DNA of 13,406 bases from an uncultured Flavobacteriales bacterium (GCA_937973685.1 CALJKJ010000027.1:1-13406); one strand, 5' to 3'; shown: positions 7,330 to 13,406, counted from the first letter of the stretch. The notes: generated from the sequence alone by a model not told the origin. Numbers and translations are program-made.

Positions 7330-7752
7330 TTAATTTTGTTTGTTTATATATTGACTCCAAGCCGAATGCTCTTTACTCACTAAATTCTCTGTCCGAGTAA
7401 CCAAAATTTTAAATGGCTCAACTTCTTCGCAATAAGGTCCTGTTTTAGTTTGAAATAATATTTTTTCGTGTTTAATTGTCTCTGATGTTGTTCGATATTC
7501 AGACCACTTTTCTTGAAACTTTAATAGACCTGATAACCCAGATAAAATTGCGATTAATGAACCAAGAATTCCAAGTATTATATTCTTCACAGTTAAGTAA
7601 AATTCAAGACCCGCTATTAATGGAATTATTGCAGAGAATACTATTATCAACCCTTTAGTCCAATGATTATATAATTTGTTTGTTGATGCCTTGTCACTAT
7701 ACCATGTGATTTGGTCATCAATTCTTGTTTTTATATATTCTTGTTCTGTCAT
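7330..7752 (-). CDS. SLATT/DUF4231-like two-TM protein, probable effector of the TIR pair
   Basis: A 140-residue protein. The N-terminal helix (IDDQITWYSDKASTN, 11-25) leads into two transmembrane segments, about 33-52 and 55-76, with a tight turn between them. A conserved-looking helix, KWSEYRTTSETIKHEKILF (82-100), follows. This order (N-terminal helix, 2TM hairpin, then W..YR.T.E..K.E) is that of the DUF4231/SLATT group. Those are 2TM proteins predicted to form pores in nucleotide-signal defence systems. It is first in a two-gene operon with the TIR-like gene, so a TIR-made signal opening a membrane effector is plausible. A 56-bp palindrome lies about 40 bases upstream of the start. Confidence 0.75.
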   Translation of the reverse strand: MTEQEYIKTRIDDQITWYSDKASTNKLYNHWTKGLIIVFSAIIPLIAGLEFYLTVKNIILGILGSLIAILSGLSGLLKFQEKWSEYRTTSETIKHEKILFQTKTGPYCEEVEPFKILVTRTENLVSKEHSAWSQYINKQN

Positions 7753-7793
7753 TGTCTTTTGTCTATCCGGTTACTTATTACTAATAAATAATC

Positions 7794-7849
7794 AAATCAA
7801 ACATTCGCACAATCACCAAAGTTTGGTCAGTTATGCGAACAATTGATTT
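7794..7849. promoter_or_regulatory. Large three-tier palindrome upstream of the TIR/SLATT operon
   Basis: Three nested arms share a centre at about 7821: ACCAAA/TTTGGT (7815-7820, 7822-7827), TTCGCA/TGCGAA (7804-7809, 7834-7839) and AAATCAA/TTGATTT (7794-7800, 7843-7849). The middle and outer arms are offset by half a base. It is far more extended than expected by chance. It may be an operator, a cruciform or RNA hairpin in the leader, or an edge of the inserted two-gene unit. From 7850 to 8099 I see no gene; there is only a 12-codon open frame at about 7993. Confidence 0.5.
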
Positions 7850-8099
7850 ATTATTATTCAAACGAAATTTTATCTGTTACACCTTGATAAAATTCCATTT
7901 CACAAACTAACACACTAAAAATAAAACGGACGAAAAGATTGATTCTAAAAATAATTAGTACTAGTTCTAATTCTTTCACAATCAACATAATTATGAAACG
8001 AAAAGGGGGTGAAAAGGGATTTGGACACTAAATTATTGGAAGAAAAAGCGCTGCAAAAGGTATGAAAATGTATAGTAGTTGTGTTCGATGAACGAACGC

Positions 8100-9047
8100 T
8101 TACATCTTATTGATTGGAAAAAATTTATTCATGTCGTCAACTCGTTCAGGATCATCATTTAGCGCAAATTTTTTAATGGAAGTCAACCAATGATGACCTG
8201 AGAAAATCATTACCTGCTCAATCGGTAATTTACGGATGTGGTACAAATCCTTGATAACCGAAAAACGAATTGTTTGGGGATTTAGTGGCCTATCTGGGTA
8301 AAAGTCGTTCAAGGTTTTAACCATACGGAACAAAGCATCAATCGATAATTGTTTCCCGTTTTTACTTAAAAAAAATTGATCAAAATCGAAGCAATTCAAT
8401 TGTTTACGCTCGTTTTCAATGTAGGATCGTAAAATTGTTACCTGATTAGGTTTTAATGGCAGTGTACGTCCGTTGACCAATCTCGTTTTCTTGATAGTGA
8501 CCATGTTTTCATCAAAGTTGAAATCGTTTAATTTCAAATTGATTATATTTTGAGAAGTAAAACCTTGATAGATCAACAAGGATAAAATAGCTTTGTTGCG
8601 GAACTCCAAAAGCGTGTATCGGTTGGGACGATTTAAAAGTGTTTCGAGTTCTTTTCGAGTAAACAATCGTTGCGGTAAAAAGGGAGGTGATTTTGTTAAA
8701 ATTTTCAAGGAACTACAAGGGTGTTTTGATATTTGATTGGTGAACATCATGTAATCAAAAAATCGCTGAACAGCACATAGTTTCGTTTTCGGAAACACCG
8801 TTAGATCTCTAAAATAGAGCAACACATCGAAGTTGCTTATTTTAGAAGGATCTTTTTGTTGAAAAAACAAAAAATCATCAACGTGATACATGTACGTTTT
8901 TACCGTTCCATCCGTGTACCGTTCTCGTAGAAAATCTTGAAAAGTCATTTTTCTTTTTCCTATTCTTACGTAGAACTTATAAAAAGGTTTTTGCTGAGTG
9001 AAATTATACGTTTTGATACAACTAGTGGGGATATTTATCGTCCCCAC
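8100..9047 (-). CDS. Degenerate tyrosine-recombinase-like protein
   Basis: A 315-residue protein with the full layout of a tyrosine recombinase: core-binding domain at about 36-115, catalytic fold at about 128-300. Key residues are changed. The first catalytic Arg is replaced (IYQGFTSQN, Thr164 where active enzymes have GLR). The His of HxxR is Gln258 although Arg261 remains (PQTIRFS). GHH (284-286) is kept, but the nucleophile position nine residues after that His is Phe294 (IKKFAL) instead of Tyr. Strand transfer is therefore unlikely, yet the frame is intact, suggesting a structural, DNA-binding or regulatory role, perhaps as partner of an active recombinase. The listed start is a GTG inside a hairpin; ATG at 8948 (residue 34) would give 282 residues, begin at the core-binding domain and may be the true start. 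Confidence 0.75.
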   Translation of the reverse strand: MGTINIPTSCIKTYNFTQQKPFYKFYVRIGKRKMTFQDFLRERYTDGTVKTYMYHVDDFLFFQQKDPSKISNFDVLLYFRDLTVFPKTKLCAVQRFFDYMMFTNQISKHPCSSLKILTKSPPFLPQRLFTRKELETLLNRPNRYTLLEFRNKAILSLLIYQGFTSQNIINLKLNDFNFDENMVTIKKTRLVNGRTLPLKPNQVTILRSYIENERKQLNCFDFDQFFLSKNGKQLSIDALFRMVKTLNDFYPDRPLNPQTIRFSVIKDLYHIRKLPIEQVMIFSGHHWLTSIKKFALNDDPERVDDMNKFFPINKM

Positions 9048-9048
9048 T
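9024..9048 (-). promoter_or_regulatory. 8-bp inverted repeat enclosing the GTG start of the recombinase-like gene
   Basis: AGTGGGGA (9024-9031) and TCCCCACT (9041-9048) are perfect complements around a 9-base loop. On the minus strand the arm covers the GTG at 9047-9045. If transcription starts upstream, the hairpin would hide that start codon. If translation really begins at the ATG at 8948, the repeat is a leader hairpin or operator. Confidence 0.45.
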
Positions 9049-9510
9049 AAGTGCGCCTTTATTTAAGTAGCTATGGTATGAATAAGTAGTATTTTAAAGC
9101 TGTTCATTTCTATTACCCATAGAGATGCATTTCAGCTTGTTCAATCAAAATTAACCAAGAGAAAAGTAACATCATTTATTTTTACTAATAAAATGTGCTA
9201 TTTTGATGCATTTTTAGAACTTGTACTAATGAAATTAGGATAATTTCATACCATATGACAAAAAAACAGTTCGTTTTTTTATTGTAAAGATGAATAATTT
9301 ATTGAAATCTATGACAAATTGCTGTTAAACTTTCACATCCATCTGTGCAGGGATCGTGAAGTACTTTAATTAGTGACTACTTCGCAATAAGCTTGGTTTT
9401 ATTTAAAATATTACGTTTAATAGTTTTAAAAATTGCCATCAACACAGTTGAAACACGAGGAGTGAAATGCATGCATTTTAAGCTGTTTTAGAACTTTTCT
9501 CTTATCATGT
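9049..9510. other. AT-rich intergenic region without recognisable genes
   Basis: No open frame with coding character was seen on either strand. It must contain the promoter of the recombinase-like gene, but no clear Bacteroidota -33/-7 pair stands out. GAAGTA and TACTTC (around 9357-9389) form an imperfect inverted repeat. Short words such as GCATTTT and TTTTAGAACTT recur near 9209 and 9470-9495. Confidence 0.5.
9229..9280. terminator. Two adjacent hairpins, possible bidirectional terminator
   Basis: ATGAAATTA (9229-9237) and TAATTTCAT (9241-9249) form a 9-bp stem with a 3-base loop. AAAAAAAC (9260-9267) and GTTTTTTT (9273-9280) then form an 8-bp A/T stem with a 5-base loop ending in a T-tract on either strand. 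The second resembles an A/T-type bidirectional terminator, but it does not directly follow a gene, so its use is uncertain. Confidence 0.3.
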
Positions 9511-9628
9511 GAGGGTTAAACACCCCTTAATAAATCGTATTAAATTCACATTAACTCATTGAAAATGATGTAATTATCAGTTGATATGAGTACTATCAAC
9601 ACTGCTGAAACATTACCGTTGCTGACCT
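9511..9628 (-). repeat. Cassette-border repeat element, copy 3 (terminal type)
   Basis: Read on the minus strand: AGGTCAGCAAC, GGTAATGTTTCAGCAGTG, TTGATAGTACTC, CATTTTCAATGAGT, then GGGTGTTTAACCCTC (9511-9525 on the plus strand). It is the inverted counterpart of copy 2 and shares the same far end. The TAA stop of the lipoprotein gene at 9613 lies inside it, so cassette end and repeat start coincide. Confidence 0.75.
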
Positions 9629-10083
9629 TCTCTTTCTGGTAAAGGTTTTTCACTCTGATTTAAAATAAAAAAATTACTATTTATCAATTCTAAGATAACG
9701 AACTTCAACTCTGTATTCTTGTTAACGTAATAAATAGATAAGTCAGCCTCTTTAAAAGAATAACCGATCAATTTTTCTTTTTGTTTTGTAATAAAACAAA
9801 CATTATCACCGAACTTATTTGATAAAAATTTATAGAGGTAAACATTCATTTTGCTTTTTTTTAGAAACGTAGAATCTATTAAAGTCATTTGATTCCAACA
9901 AATACTATCATTTAATTGATTTTCGTTAATAACATTACCCTTATAATGCATCATTTTTCCAAAATCATTTGTATCAAATTGAGAGTCTTGCTCATATTTA
10001 TAAACAAATCGATTGGAAGTTTTTTTTGGGGTACAACCAATAGAAAAAATCAGTAATAAAATTAAAAAAAATCTATTTTTCAT
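9613..10083 (-). CDS. Lipoprotein, probable immunity partner of the HExxxH toxin
   Basis: A 156-residue protein with a clear lipoprotein signal: MKNRF, hydrophobic core, lipobox FSIGC (Cys17). The mature part has alternating strand-like segments (NVYLYKFLSNKFG, LIGYSFKEADLSIYYV, LKFVILELI) and no recognised domain. It starts six bases after the toxin stop, the usual place for an immunity gene, and its lipid anchor would place it in the periplasm with an envelope-acting toxin. The last residues (PEREGQQR) and the stop come from the repeat border, so the C-terminus may have changed when the cassette was joined. Confidence 0.65.
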   Translation of the reverse strand: MKNRFFLILLLIFSIGCTPKKTSNRFVYKYEQDSQFDTNDFGKMMHYKGNVINENQLNDSICWNQMTLIDSTFLKKSKMNVYLYKFLSNKFGDNVCFITKQKEKLIGYSFKEADLSIYYVNKNTELKFVILELINSNFFILNQSEKPLPEREGQQR

Positions 10084-10089
10084 ATAAGC

Positions 10090-11028
10090 TTATTTTGTGT
10101 AACCACCAGAAAAATTCCACATTGATTTCCATATATACTCATCAGAATATCCGAGATTCCATTCTTTTGCAATCGATTTAAATACTGAATAAGCTTGATT
10201 TGGCCATAATGAAGTTGAATTTGTTTTTCCACTTTCCAAATCATTCATTACATGTTTATGTTGGTAATGGTTTTTTATACCACTAGCACGTTCTTTATCT
10301 GCTGTTGTCATATTACTTTGATTTAACCATCCGTCATCTAGAAAATCCTTCGTATTTAGATCAACATGAATAAATGATTCGTGAAACAATGTAATAATTC
10401 TATTAAAAGTGTAATTATTTGTTTGCCAACCCTTCCCAGTATAAAGTGTGACTAAGATATTAACTTGAGAAATTTTTTGAACATGTTCCCCATTAATTTT
10501 ATTCACAACCGTTTCATAAGACTTTTTTGTGTCACCACCACCAGATTTCCCAACATTTATTGGATTACCATTTTTATCCTTTTCCCATTTTTCTGCATTG
10601 ACAGTTCTGTAGGTTAAATTGATTCCCTTTAAATGATATTTACCATCTTCTTTAAATGTATATCCAGCAATTGTTTGACCTGCTTTTGCATATTTAGCAA
10701 GAAAATCTCTTCCTTCTTTTGATTTTACCATTTCTTCCATTGCTTTCATAGAGGATTTGTCTTTTTGAAAACTTTCCTCAAGTCCCACAGAATCACCTTC
10801 CTGGTCATTAAACCAAATTGGATTATTATCCATAGAACAGTAAGGACTTTGCCATGGAAATTTATCTACCATTGGATCCAAACTCATCCATCTCCCCAAA
10901 CGTGGGTCTAGTTGTCTAAACGTTGTGGTGTAGCTGTTTCCGTCACCCTTTACTTCCTTATCCATCTCAGAACCCTGATAAAAATAGCGGTCATGGGTTT
11001 TGAAATAATTGGAATTGGTGTGGTACAT
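10090..11028 (-). CDS. Orphan RHS C-terminal tail with HExxxH putative metallopeptidase toxin
   Basis: A 312-residue protein. Residues 1-75 are the RHS core end (KTHDRYFYQGSEMDKEVKG, LDPRLGRWMSLDP, WQSPYCSMDNNP), nearly the same as the first 48 residues of the gene at 5298. The C-terminal domain has TLFHESFIHVDL (213-224), an HExxxH arrangement (His216, Glu217, His221) with Asp223, followed by a His-rich HYQHKH (254-259) that could add a metal ligand. HExxxH is known in dipeptidyl-peptidase III (M49), although no further similarity to it is visible here. A zinc peptidase is the best guess; the protein family is not recognised. It lacks the RHS barrel and any signal peptide, so export or activation would need fusion to a full RHS gene. 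The lipoprotein gene follows six bases later. Confidence 0.66.
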   Translation of the reverse strand: MYHTNSNYFKTHDRYFYQGSEMDKEVKGDGNSYTTTFRQLDPRLGRWMSLDPMVDKFPWQSPYCSMDNNPIWFNDQEGDSVGLEESFQKDKSSMKAMEEMVKSKEGRDFLAKYAKAGQTIAGYTFKEDGKYHLKGINLTYRTVNAEKWEKDKNGNPINVGKSGGGDTKKSYETVVNKINGEHVQKISQVNILVTLYTGKGWQTNNYTFNRIITLFHESFIHVDLNTKDFLDDGWLNQSNMTTADKERASGIKNHYQHKHVMNDLESGKTNSTSLWPNQAYSVFKSIAKEWNLGYSDEYIWKSMWNFSGGYTK

Positions 11029-11171
11029 TTGTTTTAACTTTTAAAATCTTATTATAAATGAATGCTTTTGTTTATGAATTAAAACTGATAGTACTCATTG
11101 AAAATGATACGATTATCAGTTGAAACGAGTACTATCAACACTACTGAAACATTACCGAAGTTGCTGACCTG
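11029..11171 (-). repeat. Cassette-border repeat element, copy 4 (internal type)
   Basis: On the minus strand it follows the lipoprotein gene of the RHS/Tae4 cassette and runs to the start codon of the orphan toxin. It contains AGGTCAGCAAC, GGTAATGTTTCAGTAGTG, TTGATAGTACTC, CATTTTCAATGAGTAC, AATTCATAAACAAAAGCATT and an AT-rich leader. It is the most complete copy; copy 1 shares its left and right parts but lacks the middle. Confidence 0.78.
11087..11136. promoter_or_regulatory. Nested 50-bp palindrome within border element copy 4
   Basis: GATAGTACTC (11087-11096) pairs perfectly with GAGTACTATC (11127-11136), and TGATA (11105-11109) pairs with TATCA (11114-11118). Two symmetrical 8-base unpaired arms and a 4-base loop lie between. 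The exact symmetry suggests a protein-binding or recombination site or a structured RNA. It has no T-tract, so it is not a typical terminator. Confidence 0.45.
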
Positions 11172-11186
11172 TTTCGGATTTTAATT

Positions 11187-11627
11187 TTATTCTTTATCAA
11201 AAACCTTCAATGTAAAGCTATTCTGTTCAATTTTGGATAATGCTACATAAGTATTGAAATTTCGTTTTGTTATTTCAATAATAGAATCAACAAAAACATT
11301 AGAGGTATCGCTAAAATTGTAATAATCAAAAATTATATAACCTCTTCTGATATGCAAACCAGCTTTGTATAATTGTATAAATTCTGAATATTCATCTACG
11401 TAATCATTCATTGTTAACTCTTTACAAGTTCCTGATAATGAAAATCTAAACATATTATCTCCTTTGTAATATCGAATCTGATAAGCGTTACAATCTTTTG
11501 AGATTTCTTTTTCAGTTAGAAGATAATTTTCTGGCTTCCCTATTTCACTGTCACTAATTGATAAACAACTAGATAAAATCAACAAAATAATAATGATACT
11601 ATATTTCATAAATTTACTATTTATCAT
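11187..11627 (-). CDS. Lipoprotein, probable immunity to the Tae4-like RHS toxin
   Basis: A 146-residue protein, or 140 from the alternative ATG at 11609, which gives a more typical signal (MKYSIIIILLILSSC). Lipobox LSSC marks the lipidated Cys. The mature part holds NAYQIRYYKGDNMFRFSLSG and HIRRGYIIFDYYNFSD, with no family I recognise. The first ATG overlaps the end of the RHS gene by 11 bases. A periplasmic lipoprotein coupled to a peptidoglycan amidase toxin fits an immunity protein acting where the toxin acts. Relationship to known Tai4 immunity proteins cannot be judged by eye. Confidence 0.66.
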   Translation of the reverse strand: MINSKFMKYSIIIILLILSSCLSISDSEIGKPENYLLTEKEISKDCNAYQIRYYKGDNMFRFSLSGTCKELTMNDYVDEYSEFIQLYKAGLHIRRGYIIFDYYNFSDTSNVFVDSIIEITKRNFNTYVALSKIEQNSFTLKVFDKE

Positions 11628-13406
11628 AACCCATTACCCAAATATATACCGTAAATGTAGTAGCAAGTAGGACGTGATCTTTTAAATAAGGTCCAACTTC
11701 ATGTCCCGAATAAAAAGCCAAATCCCATCCGTAATCTTCATATATCAAATCCGCATGACCTGTAGCACCATAAGCTCCTGGTTTATCTGCAACGTATACA
11801 ATAATTCCGTACATATCATCATATTTAGAATGAATGATTTCAACCATCTTGTCAATACCTTCACTTGTTTTTATAGTAAATGTCTCTGTTGGGTTTTGAA
11901 TGTCCTTTAGATAATTAGCCATACTAGCAGCATCAAGTACAAAGTTTCCACTGTCTCCCTTTTTTCCAGTTCTAATCCTAATATCGGCAGGTGTATCTTT
12001 ACTTTTGGGTATAGGATAACCAGATTTATTTAATGCGTTTGATAATTTAATAGCACAAGTATTTGTTCCTTGATTAGCTAAATCATTTAGACATTTTTCT
12101 TGATTTAATATTCCCTCTCCGTCTTGATCAAAATTATCGTAAATATTATCCCAATCGTAAGTCGTTACATCTGGACCGTTTTTATACGATTGAGGTATTG
12201 AAGGCATTTCAGAACCGTAATTCCAAGAAATATTGTCCTGTGCTTCAATCCCTTCTACTTCCTTACCTTCAATTGGATTTTCTCCTTCTAATCCTGTGGG
12301 ATCAGCATACATTATTGGATTATTATTAAATCCTGCGTATGCTGATTGATGAGGATATTTCCCCATCAACGGATCTAAACTTAACCATCTACCGATACGA
12401 GGCTCGTACTGACGGAACTCTGAAGTGTAAGAGTTACCCTGACCATTGACTTCCGAATCGCATTCCATACCGTTAAACTCATAACGGTATGGGTTTGCAC
12501 CGCTCAACGAAAGGTTTCTGTTTTGTAACAAAACTCCAAACGGTGAGTAGTCTTGTGCTTGGCGGATGTCCGCCAAGAAGTAGTCTACTACTCCTCCACC
12601 GTTATTGTGCGGTATTGCTTTATCACTGATAACTGAAAGTACGTTCCCCAAGTGGTTGGATAACTCATACCCTTTCTTCCCTATTCTGTGTGGAACGGTT
12701 GTTTGTGTGTACGCGCTGTTTTGGCTTCCTAATAAGCCAATGTTTACATTTTGCACACCCAAACGAGCGCTTCCGTAAATGAATTTCTCTGTTTGTGCAA
12801 AAGTCAATGAGGTTTGTCCGTTGTCGATGCTGCGCTCGTAGGTTGCCATGGTGTTGCCTTGTGCATCCAATACGTAGTAAGTAGATTTCACCAATTGACC
12901 AAGACCGTTATTGTATGCTTGATCTTTGTCGTAACTGTGTTTTGCAATTCTATGACCCATAGCGTCATAATCAAAACTTAATGAATATTCACCTTGCTTG
13001 TTATCTGATTGCTTGATTGATTTCACTTTGCCATCAACACGCCAGTTGATTTCGTCAATACCCTCTTGCAAATCTTGTATCAATCTACCCTCTTCATCGT
13101 ATGCGTAATTGCTCGTTGCCATTCCCGGGTTAATGTCTGAGGCATCGTAATCCACGTTGTCGCTAACGTACAACAAGCGGTTGCGTACTGTTTTGTTGGC
13201 TGCGTTTTTCGGGTAGAAATACGCCAGTTCGTCAATTACTTGGTTGTTATCGTCGTTACGCGTTTGCGTAAGGATATTGCCATTCGCATCATACGTAAAA
13301 CTATTTTGGTATTTGGCTGTTGCCCCACCAGACCACGCGTTACCGTTCAGTTGGTCAAAGCTCACTGCGTGTTTTAACCTGTTCAGCTGGTCATAGCGGT
13401 ACGCAT
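11617..13406 (-). CDS. RHS-repeat protein with C-terminal Tae4-like amidase toxin (partial)
   Basis: The C-terminal part of a long RHS protein; the frame is open to the right edge (visible residues AYRYDQLNRLKHAVSFDQL), so the 5' end is missing. Numbering from the codon at 13365, YD/RHS repeats run to about 200, then comes the Bacteroidota RHS end (ELSNHLGNVLSVISDK, 234-249; SPFG, 274-277; GRWLSLDPL, 325-333), finishing with DPTGLEG (355-361). DPxGL is the motif linked to autocleavage before the toxin. The tail carries NTCAIKLSNALNKSG (435-449) and GIIVYV...GATGHADLIY (520-542). The placing of Cys437 and His537 matches Tae4 amidases, which cleave peptidoglycan stem peptides. The encoded weapon would attack the cell wall of rivals. 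The delivery system is not in the window. The lipoprotein gene overlaps its end. Confidence 0.85.
   Translation of the reverse strand, partial: AYRYDQLNRLKHAVSFDQLNGNAWSGGATAKYQNSFTYDANGNILTQTRNDDNNQVIDELAYFYPKNAANKTVRNRLLYVSDNVDYDASDINPGMATSNYAYDEEGRLIQDLQEGIDEINWRVDGKVKSIKQSDNKQGEYSLSFDYDAMGHRIAKHSYDKDQAYNNGLGQLVKSTYYVLDAQGNTMATYERSIDNGQTSLTFAQTEKFIYGSARLGVQNVNIGLLGSQNSAYTQTTVPHRIGKKGYELSNHLGNVLSVISDKAIPHNNGGGVVDYFLADIRQAQDYSPFGVLLQNRNLSLSGANPYRYEFNGMECDSEVNGQGNSYTSEFRQYEPRIGRWLSLDPLMGKYPHQSAYAGFNNNPIMYADPTGLEGENPIEGKEVEGIEAQDNISWNYGSEMPSIPQSYKNGPDVTTYDWDNIYDNFDQDGEGILNQEKCLNDLANQGTNTCAIKLSNALNKSGYPIPKSKDTPADIRIRTGKKGDSGNFVLDAASMANYLKDIQNPTETFTIKTSEGIDKMVEIIHSKYDDMYGIIVYVADKPGAYGATGHADLIYEDYGWDLAFYSGHEVGPYLKDHVLLATTFTVYIWVMGYDK

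Noticed and set aside
7970..8099. Possible transposase or gene remnant downstream of the degenerate recombinase
   Set aside because: A short frame (DLDTKLLEEKALQKV) looks protein-like but spans about 20 codons without a good start and matches nothing I can name.
11701..11910. Open frame on the plus strand inside the Tae4-like tail
   Set aside because: It is antisense to a well-supported coding region and has no recognisable features. Other antisense frames at 295-798, 1401-1836, 3242-3593, 6212-6394 and 7476-7658 were rejected for the same reason.

Overview
The window looks like an accessory (toxin/defence) region of a Bacteroidota chromosome, probably Flavobacteriales and possibly close to Crocinitomicaceae. 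The signs are low G+C, few recognisable Shine-Dalgarno sites, several Bacteroidota-style lipoprotein signal peptides, and an RHS core of the type common there (NHLGNV..SDK, then SPFG, YRYEFNGM and GRWLSLDP). The genus is inference. No rRNA, tRNA or CRISPR array was seen.

Layout, left to right. (1) 1-2834: purine-rich tandem repeats, then a two-gene mobile-type module. It has a P-loop ATPase resembling the helicase part of primase-like proteins, followed by a complete tyrosine recombinase. (2) 2913-5200 (+): orphan RHS tail fused to a lipase-like domain, followed by two homologous lipoproteins, the likely immunity genes. (3) 5298-6636 (+): a second orphan RHS tail with a hydrophobic, Gly-rich end, and a small multi-pass membrane protein as likely immunity. 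(4) 6901-7752 (-): a two-gene unit of a 2-TM SLATT/DUF4231-like protein and a ThsB/DUF1863-type TIR-like protein, a candidate anti-phage system. (5) 8100-9047 (-): a tyrosine-recombinase-like protein that lacks the catalytic Tyr and first Arg. (6) 9613-11028 (-): a third orphan RHS tail with an HExxxH motif, and a lipoprotein. (7) 11187-13406 (-): the C-terminal part of a long RHS protein ending in a Tae4-like amidase domain, with a lipoprotein. It runs off the right edge.

The parts are tied together by a repeated intergenic element of about 85-140 bp, present four times (5214-5297, 6662-6765, 9511-9628, 11029-11171) at the borders of the toxin-immunity cassettes. Two copies sit between cassettes and lead into the next RHS tail. 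The other two end in a GGGTGTTTAACYCTC block and face each other in inverted orientation around the TIR/SLATT pair and the degenerate recombinase. The three orphan toxin genes also share an identical 27-nt block near their 5' ends. My reading (inference) is two converging arrays of exchangeable RHS toxin-immunity cassettes, with a defence pair in a 2.7-kb segment between inverted copies of the cassette-border element. An integrase module lies at the left.
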